A stretch of 10,984 nt of DNA from Lentisphaeria bacterium (GTDB lineage Bacteria; Verrucomicrobiota; Lentisphaeria; Victivallales; UBA1829). Each line of letters starts with the position of its first letter. Positions within the stretch are counted from its first letter, which is position 1. Shown here piece after piece: positions 1 through 7,911 of this stretch. The position numbers were made by a program, and so were the translations under genes. The stretch spans positions 1 to 10,984 of the forward strand of contig JAFVRL010000058.1 of the NCBI GenBank assembly GCA_017504325.1. Direction: 5' to 3'. The notes under the pieces are model-generated. The model did no database searches, had not been told where the DNA came from, and saw nothing but the letters and a program-made list of their open reading frames with translations.

Positions 1-309
1 GCCTGCCGTTCCAAAGATCCTATGGATCCCTACCGGAATATGGGGGCACCCAGAGGTTTTGCCCGTGATTCCTACAAAGAGATAACGAAAAAGGATCAGC
101 CCGTAAAACGGAAAAAGACCAACAAATCCTTTTTCGGAAAACTCTTTGAGGATGAACAGGAGAAAAAAAGGAAGTTCCGGGATGTTTCCAAACCTATGGA
201 ATCCGGAACGGTGGAGATCTTTCCCTGGCGGGGAGAGGACCGGCGCAGCAACAGACTGCATCAGGAGATCAGACGGGAAAATAAAAGAAGAGAAGGCCTT
301 TACTGGTAA
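1..309 (+). CDS. 3' end of an unrecognised basic protein (5' partial)
   Basis: The frame is open from the first base to a TAA at 307-309, giving at least 102 residues. An ATG lies at 22, but no Shine-Dalgarno sequence precedes it, so the gene probably begins before the window. The visible part is strongly charged and lysine/arginine-rich. It has a KRKKTNKSFFGKLF stretch (about residues 36-49), a run of alternating acidic and basic residues, and an RRENKRREGLYW tail. No membrane segment, signal peptide or known catalytic motif is visible, and much of it looks disordered or helical. The stop is 24 bases before hldD, which has its own ribosome binding site, so the two are probably co-transcribed. 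I do not recognise the family. It could be a complete small protein from 22, but the missing ribosome binding site argues against that. Confidence 0.6.
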   Translation, partial: ACRSKDPMDPYRNMGAPRGFARDSYKEITKKDQPVKRKKTNKSFFGKLFEDEQEKKRKFRDVSKPMESGTVEIFPWRGEDRRSNRLHQEIRRENKRREGLYW

Positions 310-333
310 ACAGCGATAAACAAGGAGGATCGT

Positions 334-1311
334 ATGAAGTATATTGTGACCGGGGCAGCAGGACTTATCGGCAGTTCCATGATCTGGAAACTCAATCAGG
401 AGGGGATCACCGATATTCTCGCAGTGGATCATTTGAGCAATTCGGAAAAATGGAAAAATCTGCGGGCACTTGCCTATGCGGATTATATGGAAAGAGAGGA
501 TTTTCTGGATCTCCTTCTTACGGACGGACTTCCTGACGATGTGCAGTGTGTGATCCACATGGGGGCATGTTCCTCCACAACGGAAAAAGATGCCACTTAT
601 CTCGTCCATAATAATTTTGAATATACCAAGGCTCTTGCAGAATATTGCGTGGAAAACAAAATAAGATTTCTGTATGCTTCCAGTGCCGCAACCTACGGTG
701 ACGGGGAAAAAGGATACAAGGACGATGAAAGCAGTATCGAGGATCTGCGTCCCATGAATATGTATGGATACTCCAAACAGATGTTTGATCTCTGGGCAAA
801 GTATCATTTCCTGCTTTCCTCCGTTACCGGGGTGAAGTTTACCAATGTTTACGGTCCCAATGAGCTGCATAAAGGTTCCATGCGTTCCATGGTATGCCGT
901 GCTTATGAGCAGATCCGGGATACGGGGAAAGTTGCCCTCTTCAAGTCAGACAGACCGGATTATGCCGACGGGGAACAGAAACGGGACTTCATCTATGTGA
1001 AAGATGCTGTGAATATGGTTTGGCACCTTCTGCAGAACAATTGTTACGGTATTTACAATATCGGCAGCGGAAGAGCGGAAACATGGAACAGTCTTGTTTC
1101 CGCCGTATTCAAGGCAATGGGAAAAGAGGTGAATATCGAGTATATTGATATGCCGGATCATTTGAAAGGCAAATATCAGTATTATACCTGTGCAGACATG
1201 GAAAAGATGCGGGCTTCCGGCTATACGGAAAAGGTCACATCCCTGGAAGATGCCATACGGGACTATATCTGCAACTATATTTCCCGGGAGCGTTTTCTGG
1301 GGGATGAATGA
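334..1311 (+). CDS. hldD: ADP-L-glycero-D-manno-heptose 6-epimerase
   Basis: This 325-residue short-chain dehydrogenase-type epimerase converts ADP-D-glycero- to ADP-L-glycero-beta-D-manno-heptose, the last cytoplasmic step of ADP-heptose supply for the lipopolysaccharide inner core. An NAD(P)-binding GAAGLIG loop lies at residues 7-13, with D32 at the end of beta-2. The family signature GACSSTTE follows at 77-84. The catalytic set is SSAATYG (116-122) and Y144-xxx-K148 in MYGYSK. Further family marks are NVYGPNE (171-177), HKGSM (179-183), KRDFIYV (216-222), IYNIGSGRAE (240-249) and LKGKYQ (277-282). These marks, in this order, separate HldD from general UDP-sugar epimerases, and the length is typical. 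AAGGAGG at 322-328 is five bases before the ATG. The only visible partner is the unknown upstream gene; no other heptose genes lie in the window. Confidence 0.95.
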   Translation: MKYIVTGAAGLIGSSMIWKLNQEGITDILAVDHLSNSEKWKNLRALAYADYMEREDFLDLLLTDGLPDDVQCVIHMGACSSTTEKDATYLVHNNFEYTKALAEYCVENKIRFLYASSAATYGDGEKGYKDDESSIEDLRPMNMYGYSKQMFDLWAKYHFLLSSVTGVKFTNVYGPNELHKGSMRSMVCRAYEQIRDTGKVALFKSDRPDYADGEQKRDFIYVKDAVNMVWHLLQNNCYGIYNIGSGRAETWNSLVSAVFKAMGKEVNIEYIDMPDHLKGKYQYYTCADMEKMRASGYTEKVTSLEDAIRDYICNYISRERFLGDE

Positions 1312-1363
1312 AAAACATCCTGTATTCCGGGATGATGGATCATTTCAGTAAAACAAAGATTCC

Positions 1364-1395
1364 GGGTCTCCCTTCAGGGAGATTCTTTTATTTTT
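1364..1395 (+). terminator. Rho-independent terminator after hldD
   Basis: TCTCCC (1367-1372) pairs with GGGAGA (1377-1382) around a TTCA loop. The stem can extend by two G-T pairs and one G-C pair out to 1364/1385. A T-rich run (1386-1395, one A interrupting) follows. It ends the hldD unit and separates it from the symporter gene. Confidence 0.75.
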
Positions 1396-1418
1396 ACAAA
1401 ATATAAAAAAGGTAAAAG

Positions 1419-2747
1419 ATGAAACTTTTTAAATGGTACACAAATATTCCGCTTATCTACCGCAATCTGGGTGCATTTGTTTTCGGATGTATTGCCGGTC
1501 TGATCATCTATAAACTGGGGCAGATCTGCGGAAACGGTACATTGGAAAAGATCGTAAGTATTCTGTCCCCCTTCGGACTTGTACTTGTGAATATGCTGAA
1601 GATGATCGTTATACCCATTATCTTCTTCTCTCTGATCTATGGGGCTGCGAGTCTGCCTTTAAAGACTTTCGGAAAGATGGGGGCGGGAGTCTGTGCATGG
1701 TACTTTTTTACTTCGCTGTATGCGGCAGTATTCGGTACAGTTATTGCTTTTCTTTTTAATCCGGAACTTGCTTCTGCAGGGGAGCTGGCAAGCAAAATGA
1801 CTGCTCAACTGGAACAGATGAAGAGCAGCAATACCGGAGCGGGAAATGCTTTCCTCAACCTTATTCTGGGGCTCTTCACCAATCCGTTCAAGGCACTGGC
1901 AGACGGAAATTTTCTGCCGGTCATCGTTTTTGCCATCCTGTTCGGACTTGCCGCCCGTGTTGTATTGGATACAGCGGAAGATGAACGGACAAAAGATATT
2001 ATTGCAAGGATGCTGGATCTTATCGAAGCGGTACAGAAGGCGGTCTTCAAAATGATCGACTGGATCATGGGATATTTTCCTGTAGGAGTATTTGCACTTA
2101 CCGCCTGTAATTTTGCAGTGTACGGATTGGGACTTTTCCAATCTTATTTTCAGGTGGCATCCTGTGTGATCACAGGAATATTTCTGATGCTTCTCATCTG
2201 CTATCCTATGGCAATAGCAGTTATTTGCAGAGAAAATCCCTACCCCATCCTCTGGAAACTGCGTGAACCTGTACTGACTGCTTTTGTCACCCGTTCCAGT
2301 GCAGCGGCTTTGCCGGTATCTCTGAAAACCGCCTCCGGTAAACTTAAAGTAAAGGGGGAACTTGCCAACTTCACTCTTTCACTGGGGGCAACGGTCAATA
2401 TGGATGGAGTATGTATTCATCTTCCTGTTTTTGCAGTTCTTGCTGCCAATCTTTTCGGATACGATATGACTTTTTCCCAGATATTGCTTATGGTGGTGGG
2501 TGTGGTATTGGCTTCTGTGGGAGCCGGCGGTGTGCCCGGGGGAAGTATTTTCCTGCTTTTCCTTGTTCTGGGGACTTTCAATCTTACTCCCGTTCAAACT
2601 TCCACCATTGTCGCACTTGCCCTGGGGATCAATCCTTTGCTGGATATGTTTGAGACTGCCTGCAATGTGGCGGGAGATAATGTGGGAACTTATGTTGTCG
2701 GCAAAAAAATGGGACTGATGGAAAAAGATGTGCCGCCGGAAAGTTGA
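1419..2747 (+). CDS. Dicarboxylate/amino acid:cation symporter (DAACS family)
   Basis: This 442-residue integral inner-membrane protein has the GltP/GltPh/EAAT fold and would import a small carboxylate or amino acid with Na+ or H+. Hydrophobic helices run from about residue 18. HP1 carries TRSSAAALPVS (291-301), the TM7 motif is NMDG (327-330), the HP2 tip is GGVPGG (370-375), and TM8 has LLDMFETACNVAGD (407-420). Aligned by eye to GltPh, D409, T413, N416 and D420 match D394, T398, N401 and D405. E412, however, stands where acidic-substrate carriers have Arg397, and V331 replaces Thr314. The substrate is therefore probably not aspartate or glutamate; I leave the symbol empty. A weak AAAAGG (1407-1412) precedes the ATG by six bases. 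The gene sits alone between a terminator and a convergent gene. Confidence 0.9.
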   Translation: MKLFKWYTNIPLIYRNLGAFVFGCIAGLIIYKLGQICGNGTLEKIVSILSPFGLVLVNMLKMIVIPIIFFSLIYGAASLPLKTFGKMGAGVCAWYFFTSLYAAVFGTVIAFLFNPELASAGELASKMTAQLEQMKSSNTGAGNAFLNLILGLFTNPFKALADGNFLPVIVFAILFGLAARVVLDTAEDERTKDIIARMLDLIEAVQKAVFKMIDWIMGYFPVGVFALTACNFAVYGLGLFQSYFQVASCVITGIFLMLLICYPMAIAVICRENPYPILWKLREPVLTAFVTRSSAAALPVSLKTASGKLKVKGELANFTLSLGATVNMDGVCIHLPVFAVLAANLFGYDMTFSQILLMVVGVVLASVGAGGVPGGSIFLLFLVLGTFNLTPVQTSTIVALALGINPLLDMFETACNVAGDNVGTYVVGKKMGLMEKDVPPES

Positions 2748-2840
2748 AAACGGAGATTCCTGAGAAACAGGAACAAAGAGCTTTCCGGGGGGATTCAAAC
2801 CGGTTCCGGCATCCGGGAGTCTGATCTGCAAGCGTAAGTC

Positions 2841-2891
2841 CGGAAAAGAAAAAGGGGCTTCTGCAAACCCTGAAAGGAGTGCGGAAGCCCC
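2841..2891 (-). terminator. Rho-independent terminator of the isomerase gene
   Basis: Bases 2854-2865 and 2880-2891 form a 12-pair stem with one wobble pair and a 14-base loop. Read on the minus strand, the stem is followed at once by a T-rich run (complement of 2843-2853, TTTTT-C-TTTT-C). It lies 22 bases past the isomerase stop. On the plus strand no T tract follows the stem, so it acts mainly on the minus-strand gene, although the hairpin could also protect the convergent symporter transcript. Confidence 0.85.
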
Positions 2892-2913
2892 GTGAATGAT
2901 TCTCAATGATGGA

Positions 2914-3774
2914 TCAGTCGATCTCCAGTTCATCTTTCAGGAATTTGATGTATTCCATATCGATTTTTGCTCCGTAGATACCATCGCCTCTGGAGGGATA
3001 TTCCAGAGCCATGATCCCGCTTTTCAGATATTTCTTCAAGCCTTTCATCACTTCATACTGATTGATACAGCCGTCAGAAAGATGAGTGATCATATATCCG
3101 CCCGCTCCACCGGCAACGGTAAAGACATTTTTCAAATGGGCATAGTAGATTTTGTCCTGAAGGATCTGGAAAACTTCTTCCACTTTTTCGCCGTTTTTAT
3201 TGAGAACGATATTTCCGTGGTCATAGTTGGCACCGATGGCATCATTTCCCACCATATCCAGAAGTTTTTTCGTGGGTTTGGCAAGGTCATGCAGATAGCT
3301 GTTGTGCATTTCAAGAGCGATAAGCATATCCAGTTCCTCTGCCTTTTTCCCGATCATTTTCAGACCTTCGGCAACTCTTTCGTAATCTTTTTCCAGTGCG
3401 ATCCCGCTTCCGGAAGTTTCCAGATTGCAGGAGACACCTTTTGTGGTGACAAGACCGGCAAAAAAGTTCATAACGCGTGTTCCGCACTCTTTCTTTGCAA
3501 ATTCCATGAGGTCAATCATGAAATCCACATTGGTTTTGATTTCCTCCTCTGTTCCGCGGGCAAAAGGGACGGAATGACCGAATACCACCTCTTTATCCGG
3601 ATGATCTGCCTTGAAATCTGCAGCTTTCTTCCGGAATTGAGCCTGATCCATGTCATCAAATCTGTATTTGCCTCTCAATTCCACTCCGTCATAACCGAAA
3701 CGGTTGACGATTTTAAAAAATTCATCCAGTTTTCCGGGACCCTCGTGATAATTTACATGCAGAAGAGTTTTCAT
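2914..3774 (-). CDS. Sugar phosphate isomerase/epimerase (xylose isomerase-like TIM barrel)
   Basis: This 286-residue cytoplasmic enzyme belongs to the AP-endonuclease-2/xylose-isomerase-like TIM-barrel superfamily, whose members isomerise or epimerise sugars and related polyols with a divalent metal. The expected ligand set is visible at strand ends: E155 in IALEMHN, D185-H186 in ANYDHGN, H213 in YAHLKN and E258 in MALEYPSRGDG. The N-terminus has the typical YDGVELRG strand-2 motif (28-35), and HSVPFARG (67-74) follows. A glycine-rich loop, AGGAGGYM (221-228), may close over the substrate. The length fits the family, and there is no signal peptide. The ribosome binding site is weak (GGAAA about six bases upstream). 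The gene is convergent with the symporter and divergent from the hydrolase. The exact substrate cannot be assigned; inosose or tagatose-type activities are also possible in this family. Confidence 0.85.
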   Translation of the reverse strand: MKTLLHVNYHEGPGKLDEFFKIVNRFGYDGVELRGKYRFDDMDQAQFRKKAADFKADHPDKEVVFGHSVPFARGTEEEIKTNVDFMIDLMEFAKKECGTRVMNFFAGLVTTKGVSCNLETSGSGIALEKDYERVAEGLKMIGKKAEELDMLIALEMHNSYLHDLAKPTKKLLDMVGNDAIGANYDHGNIVLNKNGEKVEEVFQILQDKIYYAHLKNVFTVAGGAGGYMITHLSDGCINQYEVMKGLKKYLKSGIMALEYPSRGDGIYGAKIDMEYIKFLKDELEID

Positions 3775-4099
3775 TTTCTGTTTCCATTGATTGTTTTGTT
3801 GTTTTGAAGGAAATTTTCCAATGACCTATAAGTTAGCATGTAAATACTGTTTTTCAAGTTTTTTCTTTCCCGGATGACTGTTTCCCTTGAATATGGTGAA
3901 AAAGGTCACATTCATTCTGTTTTTTCTTCTCACATCCCTTCGCTTTTCCTTTTTCAGCGATTTTTACGGGACAGCAGTGAAAAAAAAGTGTTTTTTTGTA
4001 AAAAAAAGCAGTTGACCGTTTGATTTTATGGTAAAAAGCGTTAAATTTGACTATGGTATTTTCAACAGAAATGAAAGCAACAACATGAAGGAAAAAAAG
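3775..4099. other. AT-rich divergent intergenic region
   Basis: These 325 bases separate the starts of two divergent genes, so they should hold both promoters. Three homopolymer runs stand close together: A8 (3980-3987), T7 (3991-3997) and A8 (4000-4007), a pattern expected to bend DNA and to act like an UP element. TTGACC (4012-4017) resembles a -35 box facing the hydrolase, but no -10 box lies at the right spacing: TAAAAA at 4032 is only 14 bases away. On the minus side TTGAAA occurs near 3850, again without a well-spaced -10. No convincing gene, hairpin terminator or RNA is seen here. Confidence 0.6.
4087..4092 (+). promoter_or_regulatory. Ribosome binding site that fixes the hydrolase start
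   Basis: GAAGGA lies seven bases before the ATG at 4100. The longer reading from 4028 would add 24 residues (MVKSVKFDYGIF and so on) that resemble no hydrolase N-terminus and have no ribosome binding site. Confidence 0.7.
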
Positions 4100-5248
4100 A
4101 TGCTTGATTTTACCAGTTTTTATTCGGTGCCGGCAACTTTCCCGGCTGAAGACATTACTCCCTGCACAGAAGGGGTGAAACCCGTTTTTCTGGCAGGACC
4201 GCAGTACAAAGGAAAAGAGACCCGCATTTTTGCCTGGTACAGTTTGCCTGAAGGGGCATCCAAAGAAAATAAAGTTCCCGGTATCGTTCTGCTTCACGGC
4301 GGAGGCGGTACAAGTTTTTCCTATTGGGCAAAAATGTGGAATGACCGCGGTTTTGCCGCTGTTGTGCCGGATATTTTCGGTGGTTTCCCCGGTAAAAAAA
4401 GTGCTGACGGAAAACTGGAAGTTGCAGTGGAAAGCCATGAATTTTCCGGTCCCCTGCACAAAGACTGGTACAAACAGGCCGATGAAGCTGTGGAAGATCA
4501 GTGGGGGTATCATGCCATTGCTTCTACCGTCATTGCCCACAGTTTCCTGCGTTCCATGGAGGAAGTGGACAGTGACCGTACCGGGATCACCGGGATCTCC
4601 TGGGGTGGGTTCACTACCGCCCTTACCATTCCCTTTGACTCCCGCTTCAAATTCGCCATGCCCGTTTACGGCTGCGGCGGCATCCTGAACGACCTCAAAC
4701 TTGTTCCCGGCGATGCTTCCTCCAAACAGATCAAAAAATGGGCTTCACTCTGGGATCCCCAGAACTATCTTTCCCGGGCAAAAATGCCGGTTCTCTGGCT
4801 CAATGGTTCCCACGATGCCTCTTTCGATGTGATGAACTGGAACAAAACCGCCTCTCTGGCAATGAAGTCCTACCGTTCTCTGCGGGTGGATTTCCCCCAC
4901 GGACAGTATCCGGGTTCTGAAGCACCTGAACTTCTGCCCTTTGCAAAGAGTGTTCTGGAAGAACGCCAGTACCCCGTCTTCTCCAAGGTAAAGCAGGATG
5001 AAGAGGGGGAAAGACTGGGGGCGAAACTCAATGCGCCTGTAAAGATCACAAAGGCAAAACTCATTGCCACAAGAGCCAATCCCTGCTGGAACGATTGTTT
5101 GTTCCGGGAATATCCGGCAAGAGTCAATCTGGAAAACGGTTCTATCGTGGGGGATCTGCCTGATGGTTGGACAGCAGCCTATCTTATGATCGAAGACGGA
5201 ACCGGAAGTGTTTACTCTTCTGAAGTCGTATTTTCCGGAGAGGAATGA
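4100..5248 (+). CDS. Alpha/beta hydrolase, acetyl-xylan-esterase / dienelactone-hydrolase-like
   Basis: From the ATG at 4100 this is a 382-residue serine hydrolase. The oxyanion motif LLHGGGGT spans residues 64-71. The nucleophile is S167 in GISWGG, the acid is D239 in NGSHDASF, and the histidine is H267 in FPHGQYPG, giving a complete triad in the normal order. Residues from about 300 onward form an extra, probably beta-sandwich domain that ends in VYSSEVVF, as in several PVC esterases of this type. No signal peptide is seen, so it probably acts in the cytoplasm on an imported ester. The start is set by GAAGGA at 4087-4092, seven bases before 4100. In-frame ATGs at 4028 and 4085 lack such a site. 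A terminator follows closely, so it is monocistronic. The substrate is unknown; carbohydrate esters are an inference. Confidence 0.85.
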   Translation: MLDFTSFYSVPATFPAEDITPCTEGVKPVFLAGPQYKGKETRIFAWYSLPEGASKENKVPGIVLLHGGGGTSFSYWAKMWNDRGFAAVVPDIFGGFPGKKSADGKLEVAVESHEFSGPLHKDWYKQADEAVEDQWGYHAIASTVIAHSFLRSMEEVDSDRTGITGISWGGFTTALTIPFDSRFKFAMPVYGCGGILNDLKLVPGDASSKQIKKWASLWDPQNYLSRAKMPVLWLNGSHDASFDVMNWNKTASLAMKSYRSLRVDFPHGQYPGSEAPELLPFAKSVLEERQYPVFSKVKQDEEGERLGAKLNAPVKITKAKLIATRANPCWNDCLFREYPARVNLENGSIVGDLPDGWTAAYLMIEDGTGSVYSSEVVFSGEE

Positions 5249-5273
5249 TATTTTCCCCGGTTCAAAACTCTTT

Positions 5274-5306
5274 CACTCTGCCGGCAGATCCCGGCAGGGT
5301 GTTTTT
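5274..5306 (+). terminator. Rho-independent terminator after the hydrolase
   Basis: An 11-pair stem, 5274-5284 with 5291-5301, contains one T-G wobble and a perfect CTGCCGG/CCGGCAG core. The loop has six bases (5285-5290), and T5 (5302-5306) follows. It lies 25 bases past the hydrolase stop and 26 bases before the methyltransferase ATG, so the next operon either has its promoter in this short gap or relies on read-through. Confidence 0.9.
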
Positions 5307-5332
5307 CCAATCATATATAAGCAGGAGTTCTC

Positions 5333-6136
5333 ATGTCCATTCTTATCACCAGTGCTAAAAATCCCCGTGTCAAACACGCTTATTCTCTGCGGGAACGGAA
5401 AGAAAGGGACAGGGAAAAAGTCACCATTCTGGAAGGGTACAGGGAACTTTCCCGGGCTCTTGCTCTGGGGATCAAATTCAGAGAGTGCTATTTTGCTCCG
5501 GAACTGTACCTTGGGGAAAATGAACCTGCCCTTATTGAAGCAATAGAAAAAAGCGGTGCGGAAACTTTTGAAACCACTGCCACCATTTTACAGAAACTTG
5601 CCTACCGGGAACGGCCGGAAGGATTGATCGCCATTGTGGAGATGGAGAAAAAGGACTTGGAAAGTATGCCGGTAGTCTCCAACGGACTCTATCTTGTGGC
5701 GGAGACCATTGAAAAACCCGGCAATCTGGGAAGTATTTTACGCAGTGCCGATGCCGTCAATGCCACGGGAGTCATCATCTGCAACCGTCAAACCGATATT
5801 TTCAATCCCAATGTGATCCGGGCAAGTACCGGAGCGATCTTCTCGGTTCCTGTGGCGGAATGTACTTCGGAAGAGGCTGTCGCGTGGCTGCGGAAACACA
5901 AAATCCGTTCTCTTGCCGCAACCCCGCACACGGATCTCATCTATACAGAAAATGATATGACCTGCGCCACAGCCATTGTGGTAGGGGCGGAACAGTACGG
6001 TCTTTCCGATTACTGGATGACAAATGCCGATACCCAGGTAGTCATTCCCATGCTGGGAAAAATGGACTCCCTGAACGTTGCCACAGCCGCAACTCTTCTT
6101 CTTTATGAGGCGGCAAGACAGAGAAACTGGAAATAA
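5333..6136 (+). CDS. TrmH/SpoU-family RNA 2'-O-ribose methyltransferase
   Basis: This 267-residue SPOUT-class enzyme moves a methyl group from S-adenosylmethionine to a ribose 2'-OH in rRNA or tRNA. Residues 1-105 match the substrate-binding L30e-like region (ITSAKNPRVKHAYSLR; LEGYREL; LAYRERPEGLIAIVE). The catalytic knotted domain follows with its three motifs: EKPGNLGSILRSADA (127-141; N131 and R137), VVGAEQYGLS (216-225) and IPMLGKMDSLNVATA (238-252; S246, N248). The trefoil knot formed by motifs 2 and 3 binds the cofactor. AGGAG at 5323-5327 is five bases before the ATG. The gene is 23 bases upstream of the FAD oxidoreductase, so they share a transcript. The length and two-domain form resemble RlmB and TsnR-type enzymes, but the target nucleotide cannot be told, so no symbol is given. 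Confidence 0.92.
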   Translation: MSILITSAKNPRVKHAYSLRERKERDREKVTILEGYRELSRALALGIKFRECYFAPELYLGENEPALIEAIEKSGAETFETTATILQKLAYRERPEGLIAIVEMEKKDLESMPVVSNGLYLVAETIEKPGNLGSILRSADAVNATGVIICNRQTDIFNPNVIRASTGAIFSVPVAECTSEEAVAWLRKHKIRSLAATPHTDLIYTENDMTCATAIVVGAEQYGLSDYWMTNADTQVVIPMLGKMDSLNVATAATLLLYEAARQRNWK

Positions 6137-6159
6137 TCTTTTCAAAGGAGATATGCTTT

Positions 6160-7884
6160 ATGAAAAATCTTACCCACAAAGTAGAATTTTGTGTTGTCGG
6201 CGGCGGGATCGCCGGTATGTGTGCCGCAATTTCCGCAGCAAGACACGGGATAAAAACTATGATCATTCAGGATCGTCCTGTTTTCGGAGGCAATGCTTCC
6301 AGTGAGATCCGTATGTTCATTTGCGGCAGTCCCCATTTTCTGGAGACTGGTATTGTGGAAGAGTTCCGTCTGGAAAATATCCACCGCAATCATTTTCCCA
6401 ACTATTCTGTCTGGGACAGCATCCTTTATGAAAAGATCCGTTATCAGGAAAACCTTACCGCCCTTATGAATACCACCTGTGTGGAAGCAGCAAAAGAAGG
6501 CAATAAGATCAAAAGTGTGAAAGGCTGGCAGCTCACCACCGAAACATGGCACACCGTGGAAGCGGATATGTTTGCAGACTGTTCCGGTGACGGGATCCTT
6601 GCCCCCCTTGCCGGAGCAGATTTCCGTATCGGAAGGGAAGCAAAAGCGGAATTCGGGGAAAGTCTTGCACAGGATGTTGCCGACAACAAGACCATGGGGA
6701 TGAGTTGTCTTATTCAGGCACGGGAAACCGACCGTCCCCAGAAATTCACTCCCCCCAAATGGGCATACTCCTATCCCACAGAAGAATCCCTGCCTCCCTG
6801 CCGGGGACACAATATGAGCCGTTTGCAGAACTTCTGGTATCTGGAACTGGGTGGCAATAAAGATTCCATCGGAGATGCGGAAGAGGTGAAAGATGAACTT
6901 CTGAAAACTGCCATGGGATTGTGGGATCATATTAAAAACCACGGCGATCACGGTGCGGAAAATTATGCCATCGACTGGATCGGGTTCCTGCCCGGAAAAC
7001 GGGAAAGCCGCCGTATGATGGGGGATTATATCCTCAATCAGAAGGATGTGCTGGAAGGAACTCTCTTTGATGACATGGTCGCTTACGGCGGCTGGCCTGT
7101 GGACGATCACCATCCCGACGGATTTGAGTTCCGGGGCGGTGAACCCAATATCCATATCCAGCCGGATCAGCCTTACGGTATTCCGCTGCGCTGTCTTTAT
7201 TCCAGAAATATCGACAACTTATTCTTTGCCGGAAGAAATATCTCCTGTACCCATGTGGGCATAAGTTCCACAAGGGTGATGGCAACCTGTGCCTGTGTGG
7301 GTCAGGCGGCAGGTACTGCCGCTGCATACGCAATCAAAAACAATATGACTCCCAGAGAAACTTGCAAAAACTTTATTACCGATATTCAGAATACTCTCAT
7401 GGATGATGACTGCTTCCTGCCCGGAAAACTCCGCAATATCTCCCCGCTGTGTCAGAAAGCGGCTCTTACAGCTTCCTGCGGAAATCCGGAAGAATTGCGT
7501 TCCGGTATGGACAGAGATACCAGAGAAGCCCTCAATGCATGGCAGTGCAACGAAGGGGACTGGGCGGAGTACGATTTCGGTACACCTGTCGATCTCAAGA
7601 GGATCCGTCTTGTTTTTGACAGCCGCCTTACCAGAAACAAGGATAACTGGCATCTCAATATGATCTTCAACCGGGCATTGGATACCCCTGATTACAAGGT
7701 GGATGATTGCCTTGTGGAAGCGTATCATATCGAAGCAGACGGTAAAGAGATCTTCCGGGAAACAGACAACTATCAGAGACTTGTGAAGATCCCTGTGGAT
7801 GTGAAAGCAGCAAAACTGCGTCTTGTCATCGACAAACTGCGGGGAACAGGCGTCCGGAACGTTTTCGCTTTTGAAGCGGAATAA
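6160..7884 (+). CDS. FAD-dependent oxidoreductase with C-terminal beta-rich domain
   Basis: This 574-residue protein has a Rossmann dinucleotide fold at its start: CVVGGGIAGMCAAISAARHG (11-30) with GGGIAG as the GxGxxG loop. It is followed by RPVFGGNAS (39-47), the FADCSGDG motif (138-145), and the C-terminal FAD motif FAGRNISCTHVGIS (356-369) running into a VGQAAGTAAAYA helix. This is the layout of the FAD_oxidored family, many of whose members stand beside sugar-degradation genes. After about residue 430 comes an extra region with a beta-sandwich look (DWAEYDFGTPVDLKRIRLVF, 467-486), similar in pattern to F5/8-type discoidin domains. No signal peptide is visible. AAAGGAG at 6144-6150 precedes the ATG by nine bases. 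It is the second gene of an operon with the RNA methyltransferase. The substrate is unknown. Confidence 0.88.
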   Translation: MKNLTHKVEFCVVGGGIAGMCAAISAARHGIKTMIIQDRPVFGGNASSEIRMFICGSPHFLETGIVEEFRLENIHRNHFPNYSVWDSILYEKIRYQENLTALMNTTCVEAAKEGNKIKSVKGWQLTTETWHTVEADMFADCSGDGILAPLAGADFRIGREAKAEFGESLAQDVADNKTMGMSCLIQARETDRPQKFTPPKWAYSYPTEESLPPCRGHNMSRLQNFWYLELGGNKDSIGDAEEVKDELLKTAMGLWDHIKNHGDHGAENYAIDWIGFLPGKRESRRMMGDYILNQKDVLEGTLFDDMVAYGGWPVDDHHPDGFEFRGGEPNIHIQPDQPYGIPLRCLYSRNIDNLFFAGRNISCTHVGISSTRVMATCACVGQAAGTAAAYAIKNNMTPRETCKNFITDIQNTLMDDDCFLPGKLRNISPLCQKAALTASCGNPEELRSGMDRDTREALNAWQCNEGDWAEYDFGTPVDLKRIRLVFDSRLTRNKDNWHLNMIFNRALDTPDYKVDDCLVEAYHIEADGKEIFRETDNYQRLVKIPVDVKAAKLRLVIDKLRGTGVRNVFAFEAE

Positions 7885-7911
7885 AGAATACGGAAAGGTT
7901 TGGAGAAGAAT

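Noticed and set aside
1402..1407. TATAAA before the symporter gene as a -10 box
   Set aside because: It ends 11 bases before the ATG, so a transcript starting from it would lose the ribosome binding site.
2757..2773. TTCCTG/CAGGAA hairpin just after the symporter
   Set aside because: The six-pair stem has no T tract behind it on the plus strand, so I do not call it a terminator.
2896..3807. 303-codon plus-strand open frame opposite the sugar isomerase
   Set aside because: It mirrors the isomerase gene, is rich in Phe, His and Ile as antisense frames often are, and runs through the minus-strand terminator.
4028..4099. Upstream ATG at 4028 for the hydrolase
   Set aside because: There is no ribosome binding site before it, while GAAGGA is correctly placed for the ATG at 4100.
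6142..7155. 337-codon minus-strand open frame inside the FAD oxidoreductase
   Set aside because: The plus-strand frame has clear FAD motifs and a ribosome binding site; the minus frame has neither.
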